In this document: positions 24,859 through 32,027 of the stretch, in pieces | How the letters are laid out: the number at the start of each line of letters is the position of its first letter | How positions within the stretch are numbered: position 1 is the first letter of the stretch | Source of the DNA: Gammaproteobacteria bacterium | Lineage (GTDB): Bacteria; Pseudomonadota; Gammaproteobacteria; Eutrophobiales; Eutrophobiaceae | Length of the DNA stretch: 32,027 nucleotides | Assembly (NCBI GenBank): GCA_030829955.1 | Contig: JAURNY010000008.1 | Coordinates: 1-32,027, forward strand | Direction of reading: 5' to 3' | Made by a program: the position numbers and the translations under genes | The notes under the pieces: generated by a model | Database searches by the model: none | Told to the model about the DNA's origin: nothing | Seen by the model: the letters and a program-made list of their open reading frames with translations, nothing else

Positions 24859-27666
24859 TTACGCAAAGCGTCTTTGCTCGCCCTGCCCCACAATATTGTC
24901 AACACAACGACCACATAATTCTAGATGCTCCGTATGTTGACCGACATCTTCACGGTGATGCCAACAACGTACACATTTAACATATGCAGATGCTTTTACT
25001 AAAACTGATAAACCTTCAACAGATGTTTCGACTATCTGATCAGTTTCATCAGTTAAAGACTTGATTGATGCCGAAGAAGTAATTAGAACAAAACGTAATT
25101 CATCTTCGATCGGAGTTAAAATATTTTTGATAGCATCACTACAATATAGTGTTACTTCTGCGTCTAGTGAGGAACCTATGGTTTTATCAATACGTAATTT
25201 CTCAAGCTGTTTATTCACTGCTTCTCGAATTGGCATGACTTGTTCCCAGAACGTTTTACGTTTATCAGCGCCTTCCTGATCGATTAATGGCGAGTACCAC
25301 TCTTCAAGAAAAACAGATTCACTTCGTTCACCCGGTATAAACTTCCAGATTTCATCTGCAGTAAAACTTAGTATTGGAGCAAACCAACGCGACAACATTT
25401 CGATCAAGTCATACATAGCTGTCTGTGTTGAGCGTCTTGCTAAACTGTCTTTTGCAGATGTGTATTGGCGGTCTTTAACTATATCCAGATAAAAACCACC
25501 CATATCGACCACACAGAATTGATGCAAGGCTTGATAGATCAAATGAAAATCATAGTTATTATAATCCCTGATCAATTTTTCCTGTAAACGCGCAGCATGT
25601 TCAACTGCCCATTTATCAAGGTCCAGCATCTCTTCATAAGCTACTCGATTAACAATAGGATCAAAGCCATCAAGATTCGATAATAAATAGCGCGCAGTAT
25701 TTCTGAAACGACGATAAGCATCTGCCATGCGTTTCAAGATCTCATCAGACACACTCATTTCAGTACGATAATCAGTTGCAGCAACCCATAGTCTTAAAAT
25801 ATCAGCACCTAACTGATTCATTACCTTTTGTGGAGCAACAACATTACCTTTGGACTTGGACATCTTCATGCCCTTTGCGTCAACAGTAAAACCATGTGTT
25901 ACAACACGTTTATATGGAGCTTTACCTTCGTTAATCGCAACTGATGTTAATAAAGAGGATTGAAACCATCCTCGATGTTGATCTGATCCTTCCAGATAAA
26001 GTTCAGCAGGATATTCAAGTGATTCATTTGCTTTTAAAACAGTGTCATGAGTAACACCAGAATCAAACCATACATCTAATGTATCAGTAACCTTACGATA
26101 GCTGTCAGCATCAGCACCTAATAGAATACTCGGCTCCAGTTCAAACCAGGCATCAATACCTTCTTGTTCAATTAATAATGCAACTTTTTCAATAAATTGA
26201 TCAGTATCGTGATGTAATTCCTGTGTTTCTGAATGAACAAAAACCGGGATAGGTACACCCCAGGTACGTTGACGAGAGATACACCAGTCAGGACGATTTT
26301 CAATCATGCCGTAGATTCGTTCTTCACCCCATGATGGTTTCCAGTTTACATCACGGATTGCCTGCTTCGCCTGATCACGCAAACCATTTGCATCCATACT
26401 GATAAACCACTGTGGTGTCGCACGAAAAATAATTGGTGTTTTATGTCTCCAGCAATGCGGATAACTATGGGCATAGGGTTCCTGATGTAACAACATGCCA
26501 TTGTTTTCCATTACCTCAATAACAAGTTTATTTGCCTTAAAGACGTGTTCACCTGCAAACAACTCTGTATCAGCAACAAAACAACCATTGTCAGCAACGG
26601 GATTATCAATCGGTAAACCATAACGTTGACCAACCACATAGTCATCCTGACCATGACCCGGTGCAGTATGCACCGCGCCTGTACCTGCTTCTAACGTAAC
26701 ATGTTCACCAAGAATGACAGGAACCTGTCGATCATAGAAAGGATGTTGTAACAAATAATTTTCAAGAGTGTTACCTTTAACAATACCCAGCTCTTCATAA
26801 TCTTCAATACCGGCACGACTAAACACTTTTTCCTTAAGTTGATCAACAAGTACAAGATAATCATTATCCGTTTTGATTAGCACATAATCATATTCCGGAT
26901 GAATTGAAACTGCCTGATTCGCTGGCAATGTCCATGGCGTCGTTGTCCAGATAACAATAAATGTATCATTCGGCACATGATCTATAGCGAATGCTTCTTT
27001 TATTTTATTTGAATCAATAAAACGAAAACGCACATCAATTGCTGGTGATGTTTTATCTTCGTATTCAACTTCTGCTTCAGCCAGTGCCGATCCACAATCG
27101 GTACACCAATGCACAGGTTTAAAACCTTTGTGCAGATGGCCTGCATCAATAATCTTGCCGAGCGCACGCACAATATTTGCCTCGGTTTTAAAATCCATCG
27201 TTAAATATGGATTATCCCAATCACCTAACACGCCAAGACGTTTAAAATCCTCGCGCTGTTTATCGACCTGCTTCATTGCATATTCACGACAGGCATTGCG
27301 AAACGTCTTGGCATCAACCTTTACGCCTGCCTTACCAACTTTCTTTTCAACCTGTAACTCGATAGGCAAACCATGACAATCCCAACCCGGCACATAAGGC
27401 GCGTTAAAACCATTAAGGCTTTGTGATTTAACAATAATATCTTTCAGAATTTTATTAACGGCATGACCAATATGAATATCGCCATTAGCATATGGAGGAC
27501 CATCATGCAGGACATATAATGGTTTATCTTTTCGTTGTTCCCTGATTGCTTCATACAGCATGGATTCATACCAGCTTTTCAACATATCTGGTTCGCGCTG
27601 AGCCAAATTTGCCTTCATAGGAAAATCTGTCTTTGGCAGGTTTAATGTGTCTTTATATTTACTCAT
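24859..27666 (-). CDS. ileS: isoleucyl-tRNA synthetase
   Basis: Class I aminoacyl-tRNA synthetase of 935 residues, close to the E. coli length of 938, which charges tRNA-Ile. The HIGH motif is HIGH at residues 65-68, within [18 protein letters not shown]. The CP1 editing domain includes [14 protein letters not shown] and [21 protein letters not shown] lies at 601-605. The C-terminal zinc site is [12 protein letters not shown]...LCGRC, as in the bacterial type I enzyme. No intact Shine-Dalgarno sequence is obvious before the ATG. It lies 28 bases after ribF and 6 before lspA in the same operon. Mupirocin sensitivity would be expected of this class, though it cannot be read from sequence alone. 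Confidence 0.98.
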   Translation of the reverse strand: MSKYKDTLNLPKTDFPMKANLAQREPDMLKSWYESMLYEAIREQRKDKPLYVLHDGPPYANGDIHIGHAVNKILKDIIVKSQSLNGFNAPYVPGWDCHGLPIELQVEKKVGKAGVKVDAKTFRNACREYAMKQVDKQREDFKRLGVLGDWDNPYLTMDFKTEANIVRALGKIIDAGHLHKGFKPVHWCTDCGSALAEAEVEYEDKTSPAIDVRFRFIDSNKIKEAFAIDHVPNDTFIVIWTTTPWTLPANQAVSIHPEYDYVLIKTDNDYLVLVDQLKEKVFSRAGIEDYEELGIVKGNTLENYLLQHPFYDRQVPVILGEHVTLEAGTGAVHTAPGHGQDDYVVGQRYGLPIDNPVADNGCFVADTELFAGEHVFKANKLVIEVMENNGMLLHQEPYAHSYPHCWRHKTPIIFRATPQWFISMDANGLRDQAKQAIRDVNWKPSWGEERIYGMIENRPDWCISRQRTWGVPIPVFVHSETQELHHDTDQFIEKVALLIEQEGIDAWFELEPSILLGADADSYRKVTDTLDVWFDSGVTHDTVLKANESLEYPAELYLEGSDQHRGWFQSSLLTSVAINEGKAPYKRVVTHGFTVDAKGMKMSKSKGNVVAPQKVMNQLGADILRLWVAATDYRTEMSVSDEILKRMADAYRRFRNTARYLLSNLDGFDPIVNRVAYEEMLDLDKWAVEHAARLQEKLIRDYNNYDFHLIYQALHQFCVVDMGGFYLDIVKDRQYTSAKDSLARRSTQTAMYDLIEMLSRWFAPILSFTADEIWKFIPGERSESVFLEEWYSPLIDQEGADKRKTFWEQVMPIREAVNKQLEKLRIDKTIGSSLDAEVTLYCSDAIKNILTPIEDELRFVLITSSASIKSLTDETDQIVETSVEGLSVLVKASAYVKCVRCWHHREDVGQHTEHLELCGRCVDNIVGQGEQRRFA

Positions 27667-27694
27667 AAATTATTTATTACTATTTAAATTCTTA

Positions 27695-28624
27695 TTATCT
27701 GGTTTGCAGGCTGATTCGTGCATTTTCAATATCCTTATTTATCTGTTCTATTAATTCTTCACCGGAATCAAAGTTTTCATCGCCTCTTAACTTCTCTATA
27801 AATTCAACCTGAATGCGTTCACCATAAATAGTGTGATTAAAATCCAGAATATGGACTTCAAGTATTTCCTTTTCGCCATTAAATACCGGGCGCGAACCAA
27901 CATAAACAACAGCATCTAGCCCCGCTTCACCAAGCCCATGAACTCGGCCGGAAAATATTCCATGTACAGGTGATAAATAACGTTTTAATTCAATATTTGC
28001 GGTCGGAAAACCAAGATCGCGACCACGCTTTTCACCATGTATCACTCTGCCGGTAATCCGATAAGGCCGCCCCAACATCCGATTCGCTTTTTCTATTTCA
28101 CCATCAGCTAGATATTGGCGAATCAATGTGCTACTAATACGTTCATCATCACAGACAAATGTTTCCATCATTTCAACATTGAAACCATGTTGCTTGCCTG
28201 CATTTTTTAATGTATTGAAATCGCCTTCTCTATTTTTAGCAAAACGGAAATCATCGCCAACAATTATTTCTTTTATCTTTAAACCATCAACCAGAATTTG
28301 TTTTATAAAATCATCAGCAGATAAATTTGCTAATACCTCATCAAAACTGATACACAACACACGATCAATATCGTGCCGTTGAAACTCTTCCAGTTTTTCT
28401 CTTAATCGAGTTAATCGTGACGGTGCTCGCTCGGGCGCAAAAAACTCAATCGGTTGTGGTTCAAAAATTATTACCGCTGATTGCAAGCCAGAGCTCATTG
28501 CTTCGTATTTTAATTGATCGAGAATTTTCTGATGCCCTAAATGAACACCATCAAAATTTCCAATCGTTGCTACACAAGCTCCGGAACAATTACCAAAATT
28601 GTGCAATCCTCGAATGAGTTCCAT
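27695..28624 (-). CDS. ribF: bifunctional riboflavin kinase/FMN adenylyltransferase RibF
   Basis: Enzyme of 309 residues that converts riboflavin to FMN and then FAD. The N-terminal adenylyltransferase domain has the nucleotidyltransferase motif TIGNFDGVHLGHQKIL, then IIFEPQP and IIVGDDFRFAKNREGD, and ISSTLIRQYL. The C-terminal flavokinase domain has GRPYRITGRVIHGEKRGR, LGFPTANIEL and GIFSGRVHG. Length is typical for the family. It starts 17 bases after murJ and precedes ileS in the same operon. Confidence 0.97.
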   Translation of the reverse strand: MELIRGLHNFGNCSGACVATIGNFDGVHLGHQKILDQLKYEAMSSGLQSAVIIFEPQPIEFFAPERAPSRLTRLREKLEEFQRHDIDRVLCISFDEVLANLSADDFIKQILVDGLKIKEIIVGDDFRFAKNREGDFNTLKNAGKQHGFNVEMMETFVCDDERISSTLIRQYLADGEIEKANRMLGRPYRITGRVIHGEKRGRDLGFPTANIELKRYLSPVHGIFSGRVHGLGEAGLDAVVYVGSRPVFNGEKEILEVHILDFNHTIYGERIQVEFIEKLRGDENFDSGEELIEQINKDIENARISLQTR

Positions 28625-28641
28625 GATTCAAGCCGCGCTAA

Positions 28642-30189
28642 TTATACCGATGACACAGGCGCTGTCATGTTTCGCCAACGAATTCCCAGCAAAGTCATGA
28701 CAAGCACATATACAACAACACCTGACAGGACCCACAAAGTCAGGAAAAAGACTCTATTTGTTAATGACCAATCAAACCATTGCGCTAGTTCGCCTGCTCC
28801 GAAAAGAACAATACTGCCCATAAGTACGACACCGATTAATACCTTAAATAAATACACCGCCCAACCCTTTTGCACAGTGTAAACCTGATCCTTTTTTAAT
28901 ATGCGATACAGTAAATACGCCTGTAAGTAGGCAGAAAGCGATGTTGCCAATGCCAACCCTGCATGAGCTAACGGGAATACCAAAATCACATTAAAAACAA
29001 TATTCGCCAACATTGCGATAGCACCAATCTTCACCGGTATTTTTGTGTCCTGACGTGAAAAAAAGCCACTCGCGAGTATCTTGACCAAAATAAATGCCGG
29101 TAAGCCGACTGAATATGCCATTAAACTCTGGCTGGCCATAAGAACATCATAAGTCGTGAATTCGTCATATTGAAACAGGGTCGTCAACATGGGACCAGCA
29201 AGTACTGCGAGACCAATCGCCGCTGGCAAGGCAATCAGAAATACCCAGCGTAACGCCCAATCCAACATGTTTGAAAATTGTTTACTAGAGCCCTGTGCAT
29301 GTTTTTCTGAGAGGTTAGGCAGGATGACTGTCGCCAGCGCAATACCGAATACACCCAAAGGAAATTCGACCAGACGATCAGAAAAATATAGCCAGGAAAT
29401 ACTGCCTGTCGTCAAGAACGAGGCAATAACTGTATCGATGAGTAGATTAATTTGCACAATAGAGACAGCAAATAACACCGGCAACATCAGTTTCATGATG
29501 CGCTTCACCCCTTCCCTATCACTATTTAAACGGGGTCTGGGAAAGAGTCGCAACCGTAATAGAAAAGGAAACTGAAATAATAACTGCATGATGCCAGCGA
29601 TAAAGACACCCCATGCTAATGCCTTTACCGGTGTTTCCATATGTGGCGCCAACCAAATCGCACAAGCTATCAGAGAAAAGTTTAGTAAAACTGGGGTGAA
29701 TGCCGGAATCGCAAACTGTTTATATGTATTCAGAATGCTGGCAGCAAACGCAGTTAGAGAGATAAAAAAGATATAGGGAAATGTGATTTTTAATAACTCG
29801 CTCGCAAGAAGATGTTTATCAATATCATCTATAAAGCCTGGAGCAAAAATACTGATTAAAAATGAACTTAGTACTATGCCGAGAAAAGTAATGACCAGCA
29901 GCACGAGTCCCAATGTAGCCGATGTCTGATCGACAAGCGCCTTTACCTCTTCCTCTGTACGATGTTCTTTGTACTCCGTTAATATGGGCACAAATGCCTG
30001 TTGAAAACCACCCTCTGCGAATAAACGGCGTAGAAAATTGGGAATTCGGAAAGCCACAATAAAGACGTCTAAACCCAGACCAGCACCGAAATATCGAGCA
30101 AGGACAACGTCACGAATTAGCCCCAAAACACGGGAAATTCCCGTCATTCCACTAACAGTAAAGGTCGATTTCAATATTTTCAGGCTCAT
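28642..30189 (-). CDS. murJ: lipid II flippase MurJ
   Basis: Inner-membrane MOP-superfamily protein of 515 residues, the usual size, that flips lipid II to the periplasm for peptidoglycan synthesis. About 14 hydrophobic helices are visible. Family motifs include the N-terminal TVSGMTGISRVLGLIRDVVLAR, FRIPNFLRRLFAEGGFQQAFVPIL and the later RLVEFPLGVFGIALATVILPNLS. It is the first gene of the murJ-ribF-ileS-lspA-ispH operon. A GGAG sequence lies a few bases before the ATG. It diverges from rpsT, with the same neighbours as in Pseudomonas and Escherichia. Confidence 0.97.
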   Translation of the reverse strand: MSLKILKSTFTVSGMTGISRVLGLIRDVVLARYFGAGLGLDVFIVAFRIPNFLRRLFAEGGFQQAFVPILTEYKEHRTEEEVKALVDQTSATLGLVLLVITFLGIVLSSFLISIFAPGFIDDIDKHLLASELLKITFPYIFFISLTAFAASILNTYKQFAIPAFTPVLLNFSLIACAIWLAPHMETPVKALAWGVFIAGIMQLLFQFPFLLRLRLFPRPRLNSDREGVKRIMKLMLPVLFAVSIVQINLLIDTVIASFLTTGSISWLYFSDRLVEFPLGVFGIALATVILPNLSEKHAQGSSKQFSNMLDWALRWVFLIALPAAIGLAVLAGPMLTTLFQYDEFTTYDVLMASQSLMAYSVGLPAFILVKILASGFFSRQDTKIPVKIGAIAMLANIVFNVILVFPLAHAGLALATSLSAYLQAYLLYRILKKDQVYTVQKGWAVYLFKVLIGVVLMGSIVLFGAGELAQWFDWSLTNRVFFLTLWVLSGVVVYVLVMTLLGIRWRNMTAPVSSV

Positions 30190-30294
30190 ATAGCTCCGTT
30201 AAATCAGGTCTACTTGTAGATTATCACTCTATGTCTATGTTTTTTATTGTAATTATTAGAAATAGTGCAAGCATATCACAAGCTTGACTAAGCA

Positions 30295-30323
30295 TTGACA
30301 AATTGCGGCAATATCCGCATCAT
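30295..30323 (+). promoter_or_regulatory. probable rpsT promoter
   Basis: A consensus -35 hexamer TTGACA (30295-30300) is followed, 17 bases on, by a weak -10 CATCAT (30318-30323). A GC-rich stretch (CCGCGCC) follows, as is common in stringently controlled ribosomal promoters. It lies about 36 bases before the rpsT start. The exact -10 is uncertain. Confidence 0.4.
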
Positions 30324-30358
30324 ACCGCGCCTCTTAAGCATGAATCAGGAGTTTTAGA

Positions 30359-30619
30359 GTGGCAAATATTGCTTCAGCGAAAAAACGCGCAAAACAAGCC
30401 GAGAAGTTACGTCTTCATAATGCGAGTCAACGCTCGTTCTTACGAACTAACATTAAAAAAGTGTTAAAAGCAATCGCAGCGAATGATAAAGACGCCGCTC
30501 AAGCAGCTTACACAGTTGCAGTTCCAGTGATTGATTCTATGGTCAATAAAGGAATTATTCACAAAAATAAGGCTGCAAGACATAAGTCCAGACTAAACAA
30601 TCAGCTTAAGGCGCTCTAA
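30359..30619 (+). CDS. rpsT: 30S ribosomal protein S20
   Basis: Small basic ribosomal protein of 86 residues that binds 16S rRNA early in 30S assembly. The sequence [16 protein letters not shown] at the start and [17 protein letters not shown] near the end are hallmark S20 segments. Translation begins at GTG, with a good AGGAG sequence 7 bases upstream; non-ATG starts are also known for S20 in E. coli, where they take part in regulation. It is monocistronic, divergent from murJ, and ends at a bidirectional terminator shared with proB. Confidence 0.97.
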   Translation: MANIASAKKRAKQAEKLRLHNASQRSFLRTNIKKVLKAIAANDKDAAQAAYTVAVPVIDSMVNKGIIHKNKAARHKSRLNNQLKAL

Positions 30620-30629
30620 TTTCAAATTT

Positions 30630-30651
30630 AAACCGGCAACCGCCGGTTTTT
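30630..30651. terminator. terminator between convergent rpsT and proB
   Basis: An 8-bp perfect stem AAACCGGC/GCCGGTTT with an AACC loop is followed by further T residues. It starts 11 bases after the rpsT stop. The flanking A run gives a U tract in the other direction as well, so it could also serve proB. Confidence 0.88.
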
Positions 30652-30668
30652 ATTTGCATGGATGCAAA

Positions 30669-31793
30669 CTAATTCACCAGCAAATTATCACGATGAATTA
30701 ATTCATCATCTTCAATCGCGCCTAAGATATCTCTAATATCCTTAGTTGATTTACCCATAATTAATTTTGTTTGACTGGCATTAAAATTTGCCAATCCTCT
30801 GGCGACCTCACTGCCATTTTCGTCTACACAGGCAATGATTTCTCCTCTTTGAAAATCGCCACTCATGGCTTTAATTCCTACAGGTAATAAACTCTTGCCC
30901 TGTTTCACTAATGCGTTAACAGCACCATCATCGATTGTTACCGTGCCTTTTAACTTGCCTTGTCCGGCCAACCATAATCGCTTTGCGTTTACTGAAGTAC
31001 TCGATGCAGAAAATAATGTGCCAATATTCTCAGCAAAGGCAACCTTCAAAATGACATCTTCAGTATGGCCAGAGGCAATAACTGTAAACGCACCAGATTT
31101 GGCAGCGATTCTTGCCGCTTTTATTTTCGTACGCATACCGCCTCTACCTAATGCACTACCCTCTCCTGCAAACTCTTCCAGCTTTGGGTCATCAACTGAT
31201 GCTTCTTCAATAAATTCTGCATTTTTATCTTTATCAGGATCTGCAGTATATAAACCTAATTGATCGGTTAAAAGTAATAAGGCATCGGCATCAATCAGGT
31301 TCGCGACCATTCCTGCTAAAGTATCATTATCACCAAATCGAATTTCATCAATTGCCACCGAATCATTTTCATTAATGATAGGTATAACATTCAAACTAAT
31401 TAATGTTGACAAACTCGTGCGAGCATTTAGGTAACGTTCACGATTTGCAACGTCCTCATGCGTCAACAAGATTTGTGCTGTTTGAATACCATATTTTTGA
31501 AATCCGGTTTCATAGGCCTGTATCAATCCCATTTGGCCCACAGCAGCAGCGGCTTGTAATTTATGAACGGAAGTTGGGCGTTTTTTCCATTTTAATCTTG
31601 AGATACCTTCTGCAACTGCACCGGAAGATACGATAACTGTTTCAATACCATTATTATTTAACTCGGCTATTTGTCGAATCCAGTTATCGAGTAACTCATG
31701 TTTTAATCCACAGCCGCGATCAGTCAACAGCGCACTTCCAAGTTTAACTACCCAGCGTTTTGCCTGTTTTAGTTTTTTTCTACTACTAGTCAT
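30669..31793 (-). CDS. proB: glutamate 5-kinase ProB
   Basis: Cytoplasmic enzyme of 374 residues that phosphorylates glutamate in the first step of proline synthesis. The N-terminal amino-acid kinase domain shows WVVKLGSALLT, VIVSSGAVAEG, IPIINENDSVAIDEIRFGDND and GRGGMRTKIKAARIA. The C-terminal roughly 100 residues form a PUA domain beginning near LKGTVTIDDGAVNAL. Length fits the kinase-PUA form common in proteobacteria. The start overlaps the end of obgE by 8 bases, and no clear Shine-Dalgarno sequence is visible, suggesting translational coupling. The obgE-proB order is typical of gammaproteobacteria. Confidence 0.97.
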   Translation of the reverse strand: MTSSRKKLKQAKRWVVKLGSALLTDRGCGLKHELLDNWIRQIAELNNNGIETVIVSSGAVAEGISRLKWKKRPTSVHKLQAAAAVGQMGLIQAYETGFQKYGIQTAQILLTHEDVANRERYLNARTSLSTLISLNVIPIINENDSVAIDEIRFGDNDTLAGMVANLIDADALLLLTDQLGLYTADPDKDKNAEFIEEASVDDPKLEEFAGEGSALGRGGMRTKIKAARIAAKSGAFTVIASGHTEDVILKVAFAENIGTLFSASSTSVNAKRLWLAGQGKLKGTVTIDDGAVNALVKQGKSLLPVGIKAMSGDFQRGEIIACVDENGSEVARGLANFNASQTKLIMGKSTKDIRDILGAIEDDELIHRDNLLVN

Positions 31794-32027
31794 CGTTATT
31801 TTTTAAATTTTCTGTCCACTGCTGGATTGCATAAACCAATTCGAAGCAACCCTGTTTATTAATCGCTGAAATTTTAAAAATTTTATTTATATCAGCAATC
31901 TCGGATTTAATGACATCGCTCAATTCATCTATTAGTTCTTCAGGTAACGCATCGCACTTATTTAATACCAGCCATCTTGGCTTTTTATAAAGTTCAGTAT
32001 CAAACTGTTTTAATTCTTCAATAATAA
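31786..32027 (-). CDS. obgE: GTPase ObgE/CgtA, C-terminal part (cut by window end)
   Basis: The last 79 codons of a minus-strand gene that continues beyond the right edge. The fragment shows KPRWLVLNKCDALP, the G4 (NKxD) motif in the context typical of Obg GTPases. The later FKISAINKQG corresponds to the G5 (SA) motif. ObgE is an essential ribosome-associated GTPase. Its stop codon lies within the start of proB (8-base overlap), the standard rplU-rpmA-obgE-proB neighbourhood in related bacteria. The glycine-rich Obg fold itself lies outside the window. Confidence 0.9.
   Translation of the reverse strand, partial: IIEELKQFDTELYKKPRWLVLNKCDALPEELIDELSDVIKSEIADINKIFKISAINKQGCFELVYAIQQWTENLKNNDD

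Overview
The window looks like chromosomal DNA of a Gram-negative gammaproteobacterium of fairly low G+C content. Support for this is lpxH, lspA, ampD/ampE and a TonB-dependent receptor, together with a gene order known from Pseudomonas aeruginosa: obgE-proB / rpsT / murJ-ribF-ileS-lspA-ispH / type IV pilus minor pilins-pilY1 / thiO. A fchA-mtdA pair (methenyl-tetrahydrofolate cyclohydrolase and NADP-dependent methylene-tetrahydrofolate/tetrahydromethanopterin dehydrogenase of the Methylobacterium type) suggests a methylotroph or methanotroph, or at least an organism that uses dedicated C1-transfer enzymes. Genus cannot be decided from the sequence alone.

Layout. 1-2.8 kb: ppiB and lpxH (plus) converge with an ampD-ampE operon (minus). 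2.85-5.4 kb: a small unrecognised minus-strand ORF, then an alanine/glycine:cation symporter and nadC (plus). 5.4-8.25 kb: fchA (minus) and mtdA (plus) diverge from a shared 230-bp region, and mtdA is followed by a secreted Sel1-repeat/SPOR protein. 8.4-10.8 kb: a TonB-dependent outer-membrane receptor ending at a good terminator. 10.9-12.6 kb (minus): tRNA-Thr(CGU) and a DUF2779 protein with Cas4/RecB-like nuclease and DEDDy-exonuclease motifs. 12.7-22.2 kb: thiO (minus) diverges from pilE-fimT-pilV-pilW-pilX-pilY1, closed by a strong bidirectional terminator. 22.2-23.4 kb: two small secreted DUF4124 proteins, one fused to a glutaredoxin domain. 23.4-30.2 kb (minus): the tightly packed murJ-ribF-ileS-lspA-ispH operon. 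30.2-32 kb: rpsT (plus) converges with obgE-proB (minus), with obgE cut by the window end.

How the parts work together. The pilin genes encode the minor-pilin tip complex plus a PilY1 adhesin/priming factor. This PilY1 is unusually long (about 1707 residues) because some 475 residues of seven tandem beta-rich repeats sit between its von Willebrand A-like N-terminal part and its C-terminal beta-propeller. fchA and mtdA catalyse consecutive C1 interconversions. The ispH/lspA/ileS/ribF/murJ and rpsT/proB/obgE blocks are housekeeping.

I see no CRISPR array, insertion sequence, prophage or clear genomic island. The most unusual items are the repeat-expanded PilY1, the two-nuclease DUF2779 protein beside the tRNA, and the isolated divergent fchA/mtdA pair. 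No stretch over 300 bp is without a gene.
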